Source: Bryobacterales bacterium (GTDB lineage Bacteria > Acidobacteriota > Terriglobia > Bryobacterales > Bryobacteraceae). From it: 9,809 bases of DNA. Every line of letters starts with the position of its first letter. Position 1 is the stretch's first letter. The notes below the pieces were generated by a model. It was not told the DNA's origin and ran no database searches. It saw nothing but the letters and a program-made list of their open reading frames with translations. The DNA lies in contig SHUN01000071.1 in assembly GCA_009697495.1 (NCBI GenBank), positions 1 through 9,809 on the forward strand, read 5' to 3'. The translations under genes and the position numbers were made by a program. Below, piece after piece: positions 1-6,883 of the stretch.

Positions 1-938
1 ACCCCGCTTTCCACGCCGTCCAAACAGGAGTCATCGCCGCATCCCGCCCGCGCCGAATCGTCTATGAACAGGTCCGCTTGCCAGGCGTCGCGAAGACCGC
101 GAAAATCGATGTCTTATTCAATCCAGGCTTCACCGCCCCGCGCTTCCTCCACTGCCCAAACGTCACGCTCATTCACGATCTGCAGCATCACCACCACCCC
201 GAGTTTTTTAAGCGAAGCGACCTGCTCGCCTGGCGCTTTCTCGTATGGTCATCCGCCATGACAGCCAAGCGGATATTGACCGTCTCGGAAGCCTCTCGCG
301 AAGACATCCACGCCACCTATCAAGTCCCGCTCCATCGCATCCACACCGCCGAACCCGGCGTTGAGCCGGAGTTCTTCACCCTCGCGCCCATCGGCAATGA
401 GCCGCTCATTTTGTGCGTCTCCACGCTCCACCCGCACAAGAATATCGAACGGCTCGTCGACGCCTTCGCCGCCTTCCGCGCCAGCCGTCCGGAGTACCGT
501 CTCATCCTCGCTGGAATGCCTGGCTTCCACGGCAATGCCGTCCAGCGCCGCATCCATCACCATGGCCTCGAAGAAGCAATCACGCTCACCGGATGGATCC
601 CCCGCCCCGCCATTCTGGATCTGTACTCGCAAGCCCAATTCGCCGTCTTTCCTTCCACTTTCGAAGGCTTCGGCATGCCCGTCGCCGAGGCAATGGCCGC
701 CGGCGTGCCGCTCATCGCCTCAAACATCCGGCCGATAACGGACATCGCAGCCGGCACCGCGCTGCTCTTCCCGCCAGACAACACAGCGGCGCTCACCGCC
801 GCCATGGAGCAGTTCGCCGCCAACCCCGCGCTCCGGGCCGCGCACGCCGCCAGCGCCCGCCACCGCGCCACCCTGTTTACATGGGATCGCACCGCAACAA
901 TCGTGCTCGATGCCCTGGAACTAGCCGCCAAGGAGTAA
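1..938 (+). CDS. GT4-family glycosyltransferase, 5' end outside window
   Basis: The frame is open from base 3 to the TAA at 936-938, giving 311 visible residues; a TTG at 78 is internal, because coding sequence continues upstream of it to the window edge. The visible part holds the end of the N-terminal Rossmann domain (HDLQHHHHPEFF, typical of this GT4 group) and a complete C-terminal nucleotide-sugar domain. That domain contains VSTLHPHKN, LILAGMPG, TGWIPR, and the E-x7-E motif in EGFGMPVAE (visible residues 221 and 229). The family retains configuration while transferring a sugar from an NDP-sugar, usually in polysaccharide or O-antigen assembly at the cytoplasmic face of the membrane. Donor and acceptor cannot be read from the sequence. 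It converges on the sulfatase remnant with only 33 bases between them and no clear terminator. Family assignment is secure; the specific role is unknown. Confidence 0.93.
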   Translation, partial: PAFHAVQTGVIAASRPRRIVYEQVRLPGVAKTAKIDVLFNPGFTAPRFLHCPNVTLIHDLQHHHHPEFFKRSDLLAWRFLVWSSAMTAKRILTVSEASREDIHATYQVPLHRIHTAEPGVEPEFFTLAPIGNEPLILCVSTLHPHKNIERLVDAFAAFRASRPEYRLILAGMPGFHGNAVQRRIHHHGLEEAITLTGWIPRPAILDLYSQAQFAVFPSTFEGFGMPVAEAMAAGVPLIASNIRPITDIAAGTALLFPPDNTAALTAAMEQFAANPALRAAHAASARHRATLFTWDRTATIVLDALELAAKE

Positions 939-971
939 TCACCCCCGATTACCTTCAATAAGCCAACAAAT

Positions 972-1401
972 TCAACCCTGCCCTGGCCGCACGCGCCACG
1001 TATCGAATCCAACCGGATCGCGCGAAAGATGCCATTTTCCAACAATTCCCGCCCGGTACCCCGCCGCCTGCAACGCCTGCGGATACGTCACCAGCGAGGG
1101 GTTCCTGTTCTCCACCTGCCCCTTCATCTCTGCGTTTTCGCGGATCCCATAAAGGTGAGAATAACGGCCCGTCAACACCGTCGCCCGCGACGGCGCGCAC
1201 AGCGAATTGGTCACAAACGCGTTCTCGAACCGCGTGCCCTCCCGCGCCAGCCGGTCGATGTTCGGCGTCTTAAGCAGCTCGTTGCCATAACAGCCAACAT
1301 GGCCCGCCGCGTGATCGTCCGTCTTTACGAACAAAATGTTCGGACGCCGCGCCGCTGCAACCTACACCCAGAGACGCGGACAGAAAGGCCAGCCGCCTCA
1401 A
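972..1401 (-). pseudogene. Sulfatase remnant: frameshifted and C-terminally truncated
   Basis: Reading leftward from 1346 the frame gives RPNILFVKTDDH, then NSLCAPSRATVLTGR and GKWHLSRDPVGFD. These are the start of a type I (formylglycine) sulfatase, with the metal-binding DD pair, the C-x-P-S-R site whose Cys becomes formylglycine, and the GKWHL motif. The frame stops at 972-974 just after RPGQG, about 125 residues in, where relatives reach roughly 450-500; the remaining metal and substrate residues are absent. Upstream, this frame hits a stop at 1362-1364, while a neighbouring frame encodes a credible signal peptide (MRRLAFLSASLGVGCSGA) from a TTG at 1401-1399 that overlaps the stop of the preceding gene. 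Removing one base from the GC repeat near 1347-1356 joins signal peptide and enzyme. The frameshift could be an assembly error; the truncation cannot be explained that way alone. Almost certainly non-functional as a sulfatase. Confidence 0.85.
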
Positions 1402-2567
1402 GCGAAAATTTCCCGCATCCGCCGCGCCACAATTTTCTCCTCGCCCGGATCGTTCATCAGAAACGTAAACTCAATTCCCTTTCCCTCAGGCCCCCGCAGA
1501 GCCGCGATCCGAGGCTCACCGTCCCGTAGTGTTTTCTCCACCGCCGCCGCCGTCAATCCGCGCCCGCCCTCATCCCACGTCGCGATCACCCGATGCACCT
1601 TCCGGCCCCTTTCAAACCGCGCCTTCTCCACCTGCAAGCCGACCTTCCGCAACTCCGCCATCACGTAAGCCGCCTGTCGCTCATACTCCCGGTCCAGCGC
1701 CGCAAAATCCAATTTCGAATACCGCTCAATGGCGGCCAGCAGCCCGATCATCTCCTCTTTGTTCACCTTCATCCCGCGCCCCTGCGAATCCGAATGCGGG
1801 CTGGAATTCAGCCACGCCGCGTGCAATAAATCCTTCCGTCCGGCCAGCACGCCCGCGCTCTGCGGCCCGCGAATATGCTTCCCGCCGCTGAAGGCGATCA
1901 TGTCCACGCCCGTCGCCGCCACCCGCGGAATACTATCCCAGGAAGGCAGCAGATTCGCCGCGTCGATCAACACCGGCACGCCTGCTTTCTTCGCTATCGC
2001 CACACATTCCGCCAATGGCACCGGCGTCTCCCACGCCCAGTCCCCGCGCGTCCCGCCCAGGTAATAGATCATGGCCGTTTGCGGCCCTAACGAATTTATA
2101 AACGACTCGCGCGAATCCACTTCCACAATCCGAACGCCCGCGCTGCGCACCGCATGGTCGTAACCGTTCCGATGCGGCTTCTGAATCACGACCTCCGTCT
2201 TCATCCCCGTCAAATCCGGCAAGCGCCGCACTTTCGCGGTGTCCGTTCCTGTCAGGCAACCATACGTGCCCAACGCAATCGCCCCCGCCGTTCCCGAAGT
2301 CACCAGCGCGCTTTCCGTCCCGCACAGCTTCGCCAGCCGCTCCCCCACGGCGTCCTTTACTTCTTCCAACACCGCGAACTCGCGCGCCGCCTCCGCCATG
2401 ATCCCCTGAATTTCAGGCCACATCTTCGACGCGCCCACCGTCGTCACCGGCCCTTGAAAATTCAAGATGGGCCGTATCCCCAAGTCTGCATAAACACCGC
2501 GAGACTTACCAGCAGCCAAGCCCAGAGACGACACCACAGGAACGAACAATCGACGTTTCATCTTCAT
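1398..2567 (-). CDS. SelA-like fold-type I PLP enzyme with probable Tat signal
   Basis: The 389-residue product belongs to the SelA-like / aminotransferase class V group of PLP-dependent enzymes. Visible are the phosphate-binding SGTAGA (91-96), the cofactor-stacking Asp in IDAAN (D202), and the PLP Schiff-base lysine in SGGKHIRGPQSAG (K230). Length fits members lacking the tRNA-binding N-terminal extension of true SelA, so selenocysteine synthesis is unlikely; other members act as lyases or aldolases on amino or sugar acids, and the substrate here is unknown. The N-terminus (MKMKRRLFVPVVSSLGLAAG) has a twin-arginine-like RRLF followed by a hydrophobic stretch, suggesting export after cytoplasmic folding with the cofactor. 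ATG at 2567-2565 is preceded by GGAAG nine bases upstream; a second ATG lies two codons in. Its stop overlaps the start of the sulfatase remnant, so the two were probably co-transcribed. Confidence 0.88.
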   Translation of the reverse strand: MKMKRRLFVPVVSSLGLAAGKSRGVYADLGIRPILNFQGPVTTVGASKMWPEIQGIMAEAAREFAVLEEVKDAVGERLAKLCGTESALVTSGTAGAIALGTYGCLTGTDTAKVRRLPDLTGMKTEVVIQKPHRNGYDHAVRSAGVRIVEVDSRESFINSLGPQTAMIYYLGGTRGDWAWETPVPLAECVAIAKKAGVPVLIDAANLLPSWDSIPRVAATGVDMIAFSGGKHIRGPQSAGVLAGRKDLLHAAWLNSSPHSDSQGRGMKVNKEEMIGLLAAIERYSKLDFAALDREYERQAAYVMAELRKVGLQVEKARFERGRKVHRVIATWDEGGRGLTAAAVEKTLRDGEPRIAALRGPEGKGIEFTFLMNDPGEEKIVARRMREIFA

Positions 2568-2602
2568 AGCATATTACTTCCAATAACAACGGGGCGGACA
2601 CA

Positions 2603-2765
2603 TCAAAATACGTTCCTTTTTCGTTCCGAGTGGCCGCCTTCGTTTACCTCAATAGGCACGCGCATCTTTGCGCTATCAGGTCGTGCACAGAACTACTCGG
2701 AGAATCTACGGTGTGGCCGCCCCATCTACCCAAGGCTCGAATTCATTCATCGTTTCGATAGGCAC
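2603..2765 (-). pseudogene. Possible decayed HTH (excisionase-like) gene
   Basis: No intact gene is present here, but three minus-strand frames in succession give peptide pieces that resemble parts of small helix-turn-helix excisionase-type proteins. The first is MNEFEPWVDGAATP, an open stretch of 14 codons from ATG at 2750 to TAG at 2706. The second is SSSVHDLIAQR, like the V-x-D-L-I-x-x-x recognition helix. The third is KMRVPIEVNEGGH, whose frame ends at a TGA at 2605-2603. The 14-codon piece follows a near-perfect AGGAGGT. This is inference from short matches and could be chance. If correct, the gene has been broken by at least two frameshifts and internal loss. Confidence 0.22.
2631..2765. 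repeat. Imperfect direct repeat (two units)
   Basis: Two copies of an ordered set of words occur in the gene-poor stretch. Copy one (2631-2659) reads TGGCCGCC, then CGTTT, then ATAGGCAC. Copy two (2714-2765) has the same three words in the same order with about 23 extra bases between the first and second. On the minus strand both copies encode VPIE followed by NE, so they may be remnants of a duplicated coding segment. No terminal inverted repeats or target-site duplications are visible. Confidence 0.4.
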
Positions 2766-2770
2766 CTCCT
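2764..2770 (-). promoter_or_regulatory. Strong Shine-Dalgarno AGGAGGT without a clear gene
   Basis: Minus-strand AGGAGGT is complementary to the 16S tail. The nearest downstream ATG (2750) lies 14 bases beyond the GGAGG core, longer than usual, and opens only 14 codons. No other intact reading frame is served by it, so it is either a leftover of a decayed gene or the ribosome site of a leader peptide. Confidence 0.4.
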
Positions 2771-2810
2771 ATTTCGACTGCGACCTTCGATTTTCGATTC
2801 TTCTACGAGC

Positions 2811-2839
2811 AGTGTGCGCCTGTTCCGCCCGCCTGTCAA
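2811..2839 (-). promoter_or_regulatory. Candidate sigma70-type promoter reading leftward
   Basis: On the minus strand a perfect TTGACA (2839-2834) is followed after exactly 17 bases by CACACT (2816-2811), a 3-of-6 match to the -10 consensus. It lies just downstream of the SGNH-like gene and would transcribe the possible leader or remnant at 2750-2603 and then the SelA-like gene. The perfect -35 element and spacing support it; the weak -10 element keeps confidence modest. Confidence 0.4.
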
Positions 2840-2861
2840 GATGAATTCTTCGGCGCGAATT

Positions 2862-3596
2862 CTATGGTCCCGAGAGCGCCGCCGCAATCGATTTTTCAAG
2901 TACCGGCGCCATCAGCGCATACCCTGCCGCATTCGGAAGCAGCCCGTCCAGGGTCAGCTCTTTTTTCATCTCGCGGCCCTGCGCCAGTACCGAATAGACA
3001 TCCGCGTAAACCGCCCCAACTTTCGCGGCATACCCCTTCAACCAGCCATTCAATCCGAGTATCCGCCCCGGCGGCCGCCGCGCCGATAGAATCTGAAAAC
3101 AATCGCAAATCGGCGTCACGCTCGCCAGCACAACCTTGATTCCGTGCAGCTTCGCCAGCTCCGTCATCGTCATGATGTTCTCGCTGATGGTGCCTTCCGT
3201 AGCCGGTCCCGCATACCCCGCAAAGTCATTCGCGCCGCCCAGGATGACAACCACTTTCGGCCGCAGCGCAATCACATCCTGGCGGAACCGCACCAGCATC
3301 TGCCCCGTGGCTTGATGCGTGATTCCGCGGTTCAAATACGGCTTCCCCGGAAAGAAGTTCACCCACTCCTCGAAAATCTCATCGCCGAAAAAAACCACGC
3401 GGTTCACACCCGGCGGCGGTGGCCGCAACTCGGCATTTTCGCTGCCGTATTGCACCAGCTTGCCCCAGTCGCTCAACAGGCGCAGATACGCCGCGTTCTC
3501 GGCTTCCAGTTCAGCAATCAGCTTGGCGGAATTGTCTTTTTGGCCCGGCAAGACCGCCGCCAGTCCAAAGCACAATACCGCCAAGCGCAAGATCAT
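2862..3596 (-). CDS. SGNH/GDSL hydrolase-fold protein lacking catalytic residues
   Basis: ATG at 3596-3594 overlaps the stop of the upstream beta-propeller gene (ATGA), giving 244 residues that start with a signal peptide ([19 protein letters not shown]); the in-frame extension to 3677 lies inside that gene and is not used. The scaffold matches exported SGNH (GDSL) esterases: block I at [12 protein letters not shown] (67-78), then [13 protein letters not shown], block III at [13 protein letters not shown] (115-127), and block V at [15 protein letters not shown] (217-231). Active members have GDS in block I, a Gly in the SGQ segment of block II, and DG-x-H-P in block V. Here Ser is Glu73, the block II Gly position appears to be His94, and the catalytic His is Leu220; only Asn123 of the SGNH set remains. 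The frame is intact, so this reads as a secreted pseudoenzyme or a repurposed site rather than a decaying gene. Partner and ligand are unknown. Confidence 0.85.
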   Translation of the reverse strand: MILRLAVLCFGLAAVLPGQKDNSAKLIAELEAENAAYLRLLSDWGKLVQYGSENAELRPPPPGVNRVVFFGDEIFEEWVNFFPGKPYLNRGITHQATGQMLVRFRQDVIALRPKVVVILGGANDFAGYAGPATEGTISENIMTMTELAKLHGIKVVLASVTPICDCFQILSARRPPGRILGLNGWLKGYAAKVGAVYADVYSVLAQGREMKKELTLDGLLPNAAGYALMAPVLEKSIAAALSGP

Positions 3597-5146
3597 TGCT
3601 GAATTCCGAAGCAGTACACGTATCCGTCGAACGTGTTGATGTAGATGCGGCCATTGGCCACCGCCAAGCCGCTCCAATGATTGAATTTCTCAATCTGCTT
3701 GCCGCTGTTCCACAGCTCTTTTCCCGTCTGCGCGTCGAGGGCGAACAGCACCGCGTGCGTCGATTTCGGGATGCGCCGCTCAGCCCGGAAATCCAAGCCC
3801 ACATCGGGGTACGCCTGCGCCGTGTTCTCGCCGCTGCCGTAAGCGATCACCAATCCGTTGGCCACCACCGGCGGCTCCGCCTGGTCCATATCCCGCGAGA
3901 TCCACGCCGGGACCAGCTTGGGCTTCCCGTCCTTCCCGTCGGCCACTTTAAATGCCGCGATCGCGCCCTTTTTCACCACGCCGTTCTCAATCGGCGTCTT
4001 GTACTTGGAATGCTTCGGCCCCCAAAAAGGCGTCAGCACCCAGCGCGTTCCCTTGCTGTCTTCCCACGACGACAACGAGCCCCAAATCCCGGCTTCGGCA
4101 AAGTCCACCGTCTCATTGCAAATCAGCGGCGTCCGCTGCAGCGGCGTGCGGTGGTCATCCCCGCCGATCGACTCGGTGTCCATGAAATACAGCCGGCACT
4201 CCTTGCTCGCGTCCACCATGTACTCCTTGCCCTTGTAGTCGAAAATCGTCGGCGTCACCTGCATGTCCAGGTCGCGTTTCACCAGCCATTCCGCGTTCGA
4301 AGGCCCGTAGTAATCCACCAGATCCAACGCCTTCGTGTCCTTGTTTTGCCGCACGCCGATCATGCCGTTCCCATACACGCCATCTTCGGGAGCCCAACGG
4401 CCGTCGCCCGTCCCGGTGTACATCGTGTCGTGCCTGGCGCTAATCGCCGGTCCCGACCGTCCCCACATCCCGCCGCCAGCGGGTCCCCAACTGCCCACCT
4501 TGTTCGTGGCCAGATCATAGGCGTAAGCCACGTTCGGATTCCCGCCGCAACCCTGCGCCGAGTGCGTGTACACCACGTTCTTCCACAGGTTCATCGCATA
4601 CGGCTTGCCGTTGGGCGGCATGAACTTGTTGGGCTCGGTGATGTGCTTGCCATCGGCCGCGTTCAGTTGATGCAGTCGCCCGTCCCAGCTCGCCGCGTAG
4701 ATCGTGTACTTACCAGGCGCGCCGGCAGGGCCAATCGTCATGTTCGCCGTCATGCCGCCGGGGCACAACACTTGAGGCCCGCGCCCGCCCGCCGGCTCTT
4801 TGAACGTGGTCTCAAATTTTACATGCCAAAACAGTTTGCCGGTAGCGACGTCAATGGCATAAATATTGTCGGAAACGCCTCCTTGAATCACCAGTTGCTT
4901 CGGTCCTGAAGGCGTGTTCACACTGCCAATCACCAGCGGCGGCAACAGATTGTGCATCGCCCGCGTCTCGTTATCGAACTGGATCTTCCACAGCAGCTTG
5001 ATGTCTTTAGCCGTGGCAACGCTCAGCAGCTTCTCGTCTTTTTGCCAGTTATTGCGTTGCGGATCACCGCCGTCGGTCAGCCAATCGGCACCCGGAGAAG
5101 CGAGGCCAGCCAGAAATAATGCGGATGCGAACGTAAGGCTTTTCAT
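3593..5146 (-). CDS. Exported PQQ-type beta-propeller repeat protein
   Basis: The 517-residue product has a signal peptide ([20 protein letters not shown]) and then a beta-propeller of the quinoprotein type, recognised by repeated Asp-x-x-T-G-K-x-x-W blades: [13 protein letters not shown] early and [12 protein letters not shown] near the C-terminus. Other landmarks are CPGGM (Cys128), GCGG (Cys200), DGRLHQL and GSLSSWED. There is no CxxCH haem site. Such proteins are periplasmic; many annotated as PQQ-binding have no shown activity, and PQQ or metal ligands cannot be confirmed here. ATG at 5146 was chosen over the GTG at 5158 because the signal peptide begins there and a candidate -10 element lies only just upstream of it. 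The gene is followed, with ATGA overlap, by the SGNH-like gene, and is divergent from a paralogue at 5260. Confidence 0.88.
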   Translation of the reverse strand: MKSLTFASALFLAGLASPGADWLTDGGDPQRNNWQKDEKLLSVATAKDIKLLWKIQFDNETRAMHNLLPPLVIGSVNTPSGPKQLVIQGGVSDNIYAIDVATGKLFWHVKFETTFKEPAGGRGPQVLCPGGMTANMTIGPAGAPGKYTIYAASWDGRLHQLNAADGKHITEPNKFMPPNGKPYAMNLWKNVVYTHSAQGCGGNPNVAYAYDLATNKVGSWGPAGGGMWGRSGPAISARHDTMYTGTGDGRWAPEDGVYGNGMIGVRQNKDTKALDLVDYYGPSNAEWLVKRDLDMQVTPTIFDYKGKEYMVDASKECRLYFMDTESIGGDDHRTPLQRTPLICNETVDFAEAGIWGSLSSWEDSKGTRWVLTPFWGPKHSKYKTPIENGVVKKGAIAAFKVADGKDGKPKLVPAWISRDMDQAEPPVVANGLVIAYGSGENTAQAYPDVGLDFRAERRIPKSTHAVLFALDAQTGKELWNSGKQIEKFNHWSGLAVANGRIYINTFDGYVYCFGIQQ

Positions 5147-5163
5147 AAGATTCGGCACCGTTC

Positions 5164-5192
5164 ACTATATAACAATCCCGGCCGTTCGGAAA
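5164..5192 (-). promoter_or_regulatory. Candidate promoter for leftward beta-propeller gene
   Basis: On the minus strand TATAGT (5169-5164) inside GTTATATAGT is a 5-of-6 match to the -10 element. At 17 bases upstream lies TTTCCG (5192-5187), a weak -35 match. It would start transcription near 5157, leaving a very short leader before ATG 5146. It sits in the 113-base region between the two divergent beta-propeller genes. Confidence 0.35.
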
Positions 5193-5217
5193 CTCTCCAT
5201 TCGAGCCCTTTTCGGTA

Positions 5218-5223
5218 TATGAT
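5218..5223 (+). promoter_or_regulatory. Candidate -10 element for rightward beta-propeller gene
   Basis: TATGAT matches the -10 consensus at five of six positions and lies 36 bases before ATG 5260. No convincing -35 element is found at the expected distance, so an activator or an alternative sigma factor may be needed, or the match is chance. Confidence 0.28.
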
Positions 5224-5246
5224 CGATGTTCGGTTATGTCCGCCAC

Positions 5247-5251
5247 AGGAG
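5247..5251 (+). promoter_or_regulatory. Ribosome binding site deciding the start at 5260
   Basis: AGGAG is followed by 8 bases and then ATG at 5260-5262. The earlier in-frame ATG at 5236 lies upstream of this site and has no comparable one, so 5260 is taken as the start. Confidence 0.7.
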
Positions 5252-5259
5252 TTCTTCGA

Positions 5260-6777
5260 ATGCCCCGTTTCTCTCGCCCGTTTCTAAAGGCAAGTTGCGC
5301 AGTTTTAGCCCTTACGGTCGTCCACGCCCAGCGCGGCAGTAACGATTGGATGACCATCGGCAACGATGTCCAACGCTCCTTTTGGCTGCGCGCCGACGGC
5401 AAAATCTCCGAGCAGACCATGCGCAAAACCGGCTTCGAGCTGCTTTGGAAAATGAAGCTGAAGAACACGACGCGCCAACAGCAGGCGCTGACGCCGCCCG
5501 CGCTTCTGGACTTCTATATCAGCTATCGCGGCTTCCGTACGCTCGGCTTCTTCGGCGGGAGCGGTGACACCACCATCGGTGTCGATACCGATCTCAATCG
5601 CCTGGAATGGCAGAACGGCGCAGGCACATCCATGGCCAAGGGCGGCACAGCCTCCTGCCCCGGCGGCATGACGTCGTCCATCACGCGGCCGGCGCAATCG
5701 CCGTATCCCCCCTCTGGCGCCCGCGGCACCGGCCGAGGCAATCCCGCCAAGTCCGGCGTCGGCGAGCCCTTTGAAGGCGCCATTACGCTGAAGCAGGCCC
5801 CAACGCAACGCCCCGGCCCGCCGCCCCCGGTTGCCGCCGCCAAACCCGGCCGCCGCCAAGCCGCTCCGGCCAATCCGTTCTCCCGCACCCCGCTCTACGT
5901 CAACGCCGTCACCGGCGATGGCCTGCTCCACCAGATGTACGTCTCCAACGGCGAAGAACCCAAGCTGCCTTTGCAGTTCCTCCCCTCCGGCGCCCGCGCC
6001 GCCGGGTTGACCGTGTTTGACGGCACCGCCTACGTCGCCACCGTCAACGGCTGTAACGGCGTCGAGAACGGCCTCTGGGCTATCAACCTCGAAACGCAAA
6101 AAGTCTCCCACTGGAAAGCCACGGGCAAAAACGTTGAGGGCACCACCGCCTTCGCCGCCGGTCCCGAAGGCGAAGTTTACGCCGCCAGCGGCAACCAGCT
6201 CGTCGCGCTCGCCGAAGGCACTCTGGAACAGCGCGCCGCTTACGCCGCCGGCGCATCTGACTTCGTATCCTCGCCCATCGTCTTCGACATGGACGGCAAG
6301 AATTTTGTCGCCGCCTCCACCGCCGATGGCCGCGTTCATGTCGTCGATGGGGCCACCATGACCGCTGTCGCTACCAGCGACGCCGTCGCCAAGCCCGGCT
6401 ACGCCGTCGGCGCTTTGGCAAGCTGGGAAGATGAGAACAAAGTTCGCTGGATCCTGGTCCCGGCCGGCAGCGCGGTGGTCGCTTTGAAGCTGACAGGCTC
6501 TTCCCTCCAGCCCGGATGGACCTCAGGCCCGATGGTTTCGCCCCTCACGCCTTCTATCGTCAACGGCGTTGTCTTCGCCCTGGCCGCTGGCAATGCCCGC
6601 GGCGCAAAAGCCAAGCTCTACGCCCTCGACGCCGCGACTGGCAAAGAACTTTGGAACAGCGGCGCGGCCATCACGTCCTACATTACGACGGGCGGCTTAT
6701 CGGCCGGCGGCGGCCGCGTCTACCTCAGCACGTTTGACGGGAATCAATACGCATTCGGCTTCCCGATGGAGCACTAG
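5260..6777 (+). CDS. Second exported PQQ-type beta-propeller, paralogue
   Basis: From ATG 5260 (AGGAG 8 bases upstream) the product has 505 residues with signal peptide MPRFSRPFLKASCAVLALTVVHAQ. It aligns by eye with the divergent neighbour along its whole length: DW..GND.QR, LLWK...N.TR, CPGGMT, DGLLHQM, GCNG, ALASWED..VRWIL, and [15 protein letters not shown] followed by GRVYLSTFDG near the end. The two proteins are therefore diverged duplicates. A Pro/Gly/Ala-rich insertion at about 142-209 sits between CPGGMT and DGLLHQM and is absent from the neighbour, probably a disordered loop. The mature protein has only two Cys (133 and 265), both shared with the paralogue, so a disulfide is likely. 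No haem motif is present. A periplasmic location is expected; any quinone-dependent enzyme activity is unproven. Confidence 0.87.
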   Translation: MPRFSRPFLKASCAVLALTVVHAQRGSNDWMTIGNDVQRSFWLRADGKISEQTMRKTGFELLWKMKLKNTTRQQQALTPPALLDFYISYRGFRTLGFFGGSGDTTIGVDTDLNRLEWQNGAGTSMAKGGTASCPGGMTSSITRPAQSPYPPSGARGTGRGNPAKSGVGEPFEGAITLKQAPTQRPGPPPPVAAAKPGRRQAAPANPFSRTPLYVNAVTGDGLLHQMYVSNGEEPKLPLQFLPSGARAAGLTVFDGTAYVATVNGCNGVENGLWAINLETQKVSHWKATGKNVEGTTAFAAGPEGEVYAASGNQLVALAEGTLEQRAAYAAGASDFVSSPIVFDMDGKNFVAASTADGRVHVVDGATMTAVATSDAVAKPGYAVGALASWEDENKVRWILVPAGSAVVALKLTGSSLQPGWTSGPMVSPLTPSIVNGVVFALAAGNARGAKAKLYALDAATGKELWNSGAAITSYITTGGLSAGGGRVYLSTFDGNQYAFGFPMEH

Positions 6778-6793
6778 AAAATCTTCGCTCTGT

Positions 6794-6821
6794 TTGGCAC
6801 TAATCCTTCCTAAACTACGCT
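6794..6821 (+). promoter_or_regulatory. Weak candidate promoter for the protease gene
   Basis: TTGGCA (6794-6799, 5 of 6 to the -35 element) is followed after 16 bases by TACGCT (6816-6821, 3 of 6). It lies in the 106-base gap between the beta-propeller stop and the protease start, leaving a leader of about 55 bases. Only suggestive. Confidence 0.25.
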
Positions 6822-6868
6822 TTCTATCGCGGGCGCGGCCATAGCAACGCCGTGTCTAAGTTATCGGA

Positions 6869-6875
6869 AAGGAAG
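6869..6875 (+). promoter_or_regulatory. Ribosome binding site of the protease gene
   Basis: AAGGAAG ends 8 bases before ATG 6884 and supports that start. Confidence 0.65.
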
Positions 6876-6883
6876 AACCAGAA

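Noticed and set aside
939..971. Intrinsic terminator between the convergent glycosyltransferase and sulfatase remnant
   Set aside because: No GC-rich inverted repeat followed by a T-run is visible on either strand.
2754..2797. Four TTCGA words in 44 bases as an operator array
   Set aside because: Spacings of 19, 13 and 7 bases are irregular and the word is short; probably chance in this composition.
2843..2862. Paired GAATTC words just after the SGNH-like gene as a terminator hairpin
   Set aside because: The possible stem is six A/T-rich pairs with an eight-base loop and no following T-run on the coding strand; too weak to call.
2154..3089. 311-codon plus-strand open frame across the gene-poor stretch
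   Set aside because: It overlaps both flanking minus-strand genes antisense, is Arg/Pro/His-rich and shows no domain.
3597..3677. Extended start of the SGNH-like gene at 3677
   Set aside because: It would lie inside the beta-propeller coding sequence and bury the signal peptide; the coupled ATG at 3596 is the natural start.
3419..4909. 496-codon open frame on the plus strand
   Set aside because: It is antisense to the leftward beta-propeller, Arg/His/Pro/Val-rich with no family motif, and is explained by GC-rich third codon positions of the real gene.
5305..6339. 344-codon open frame on the minus strand
   Set aside because: Gly/Ala-rich antisense shadow of the rightward beta-propeller, with no motif or ribosome site.
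6795..6811. Possible sigma54 promoter starting TGGCAC
   Set aside because: The -24 half matches but the required GC of the -12 half is missing at the right spacing.
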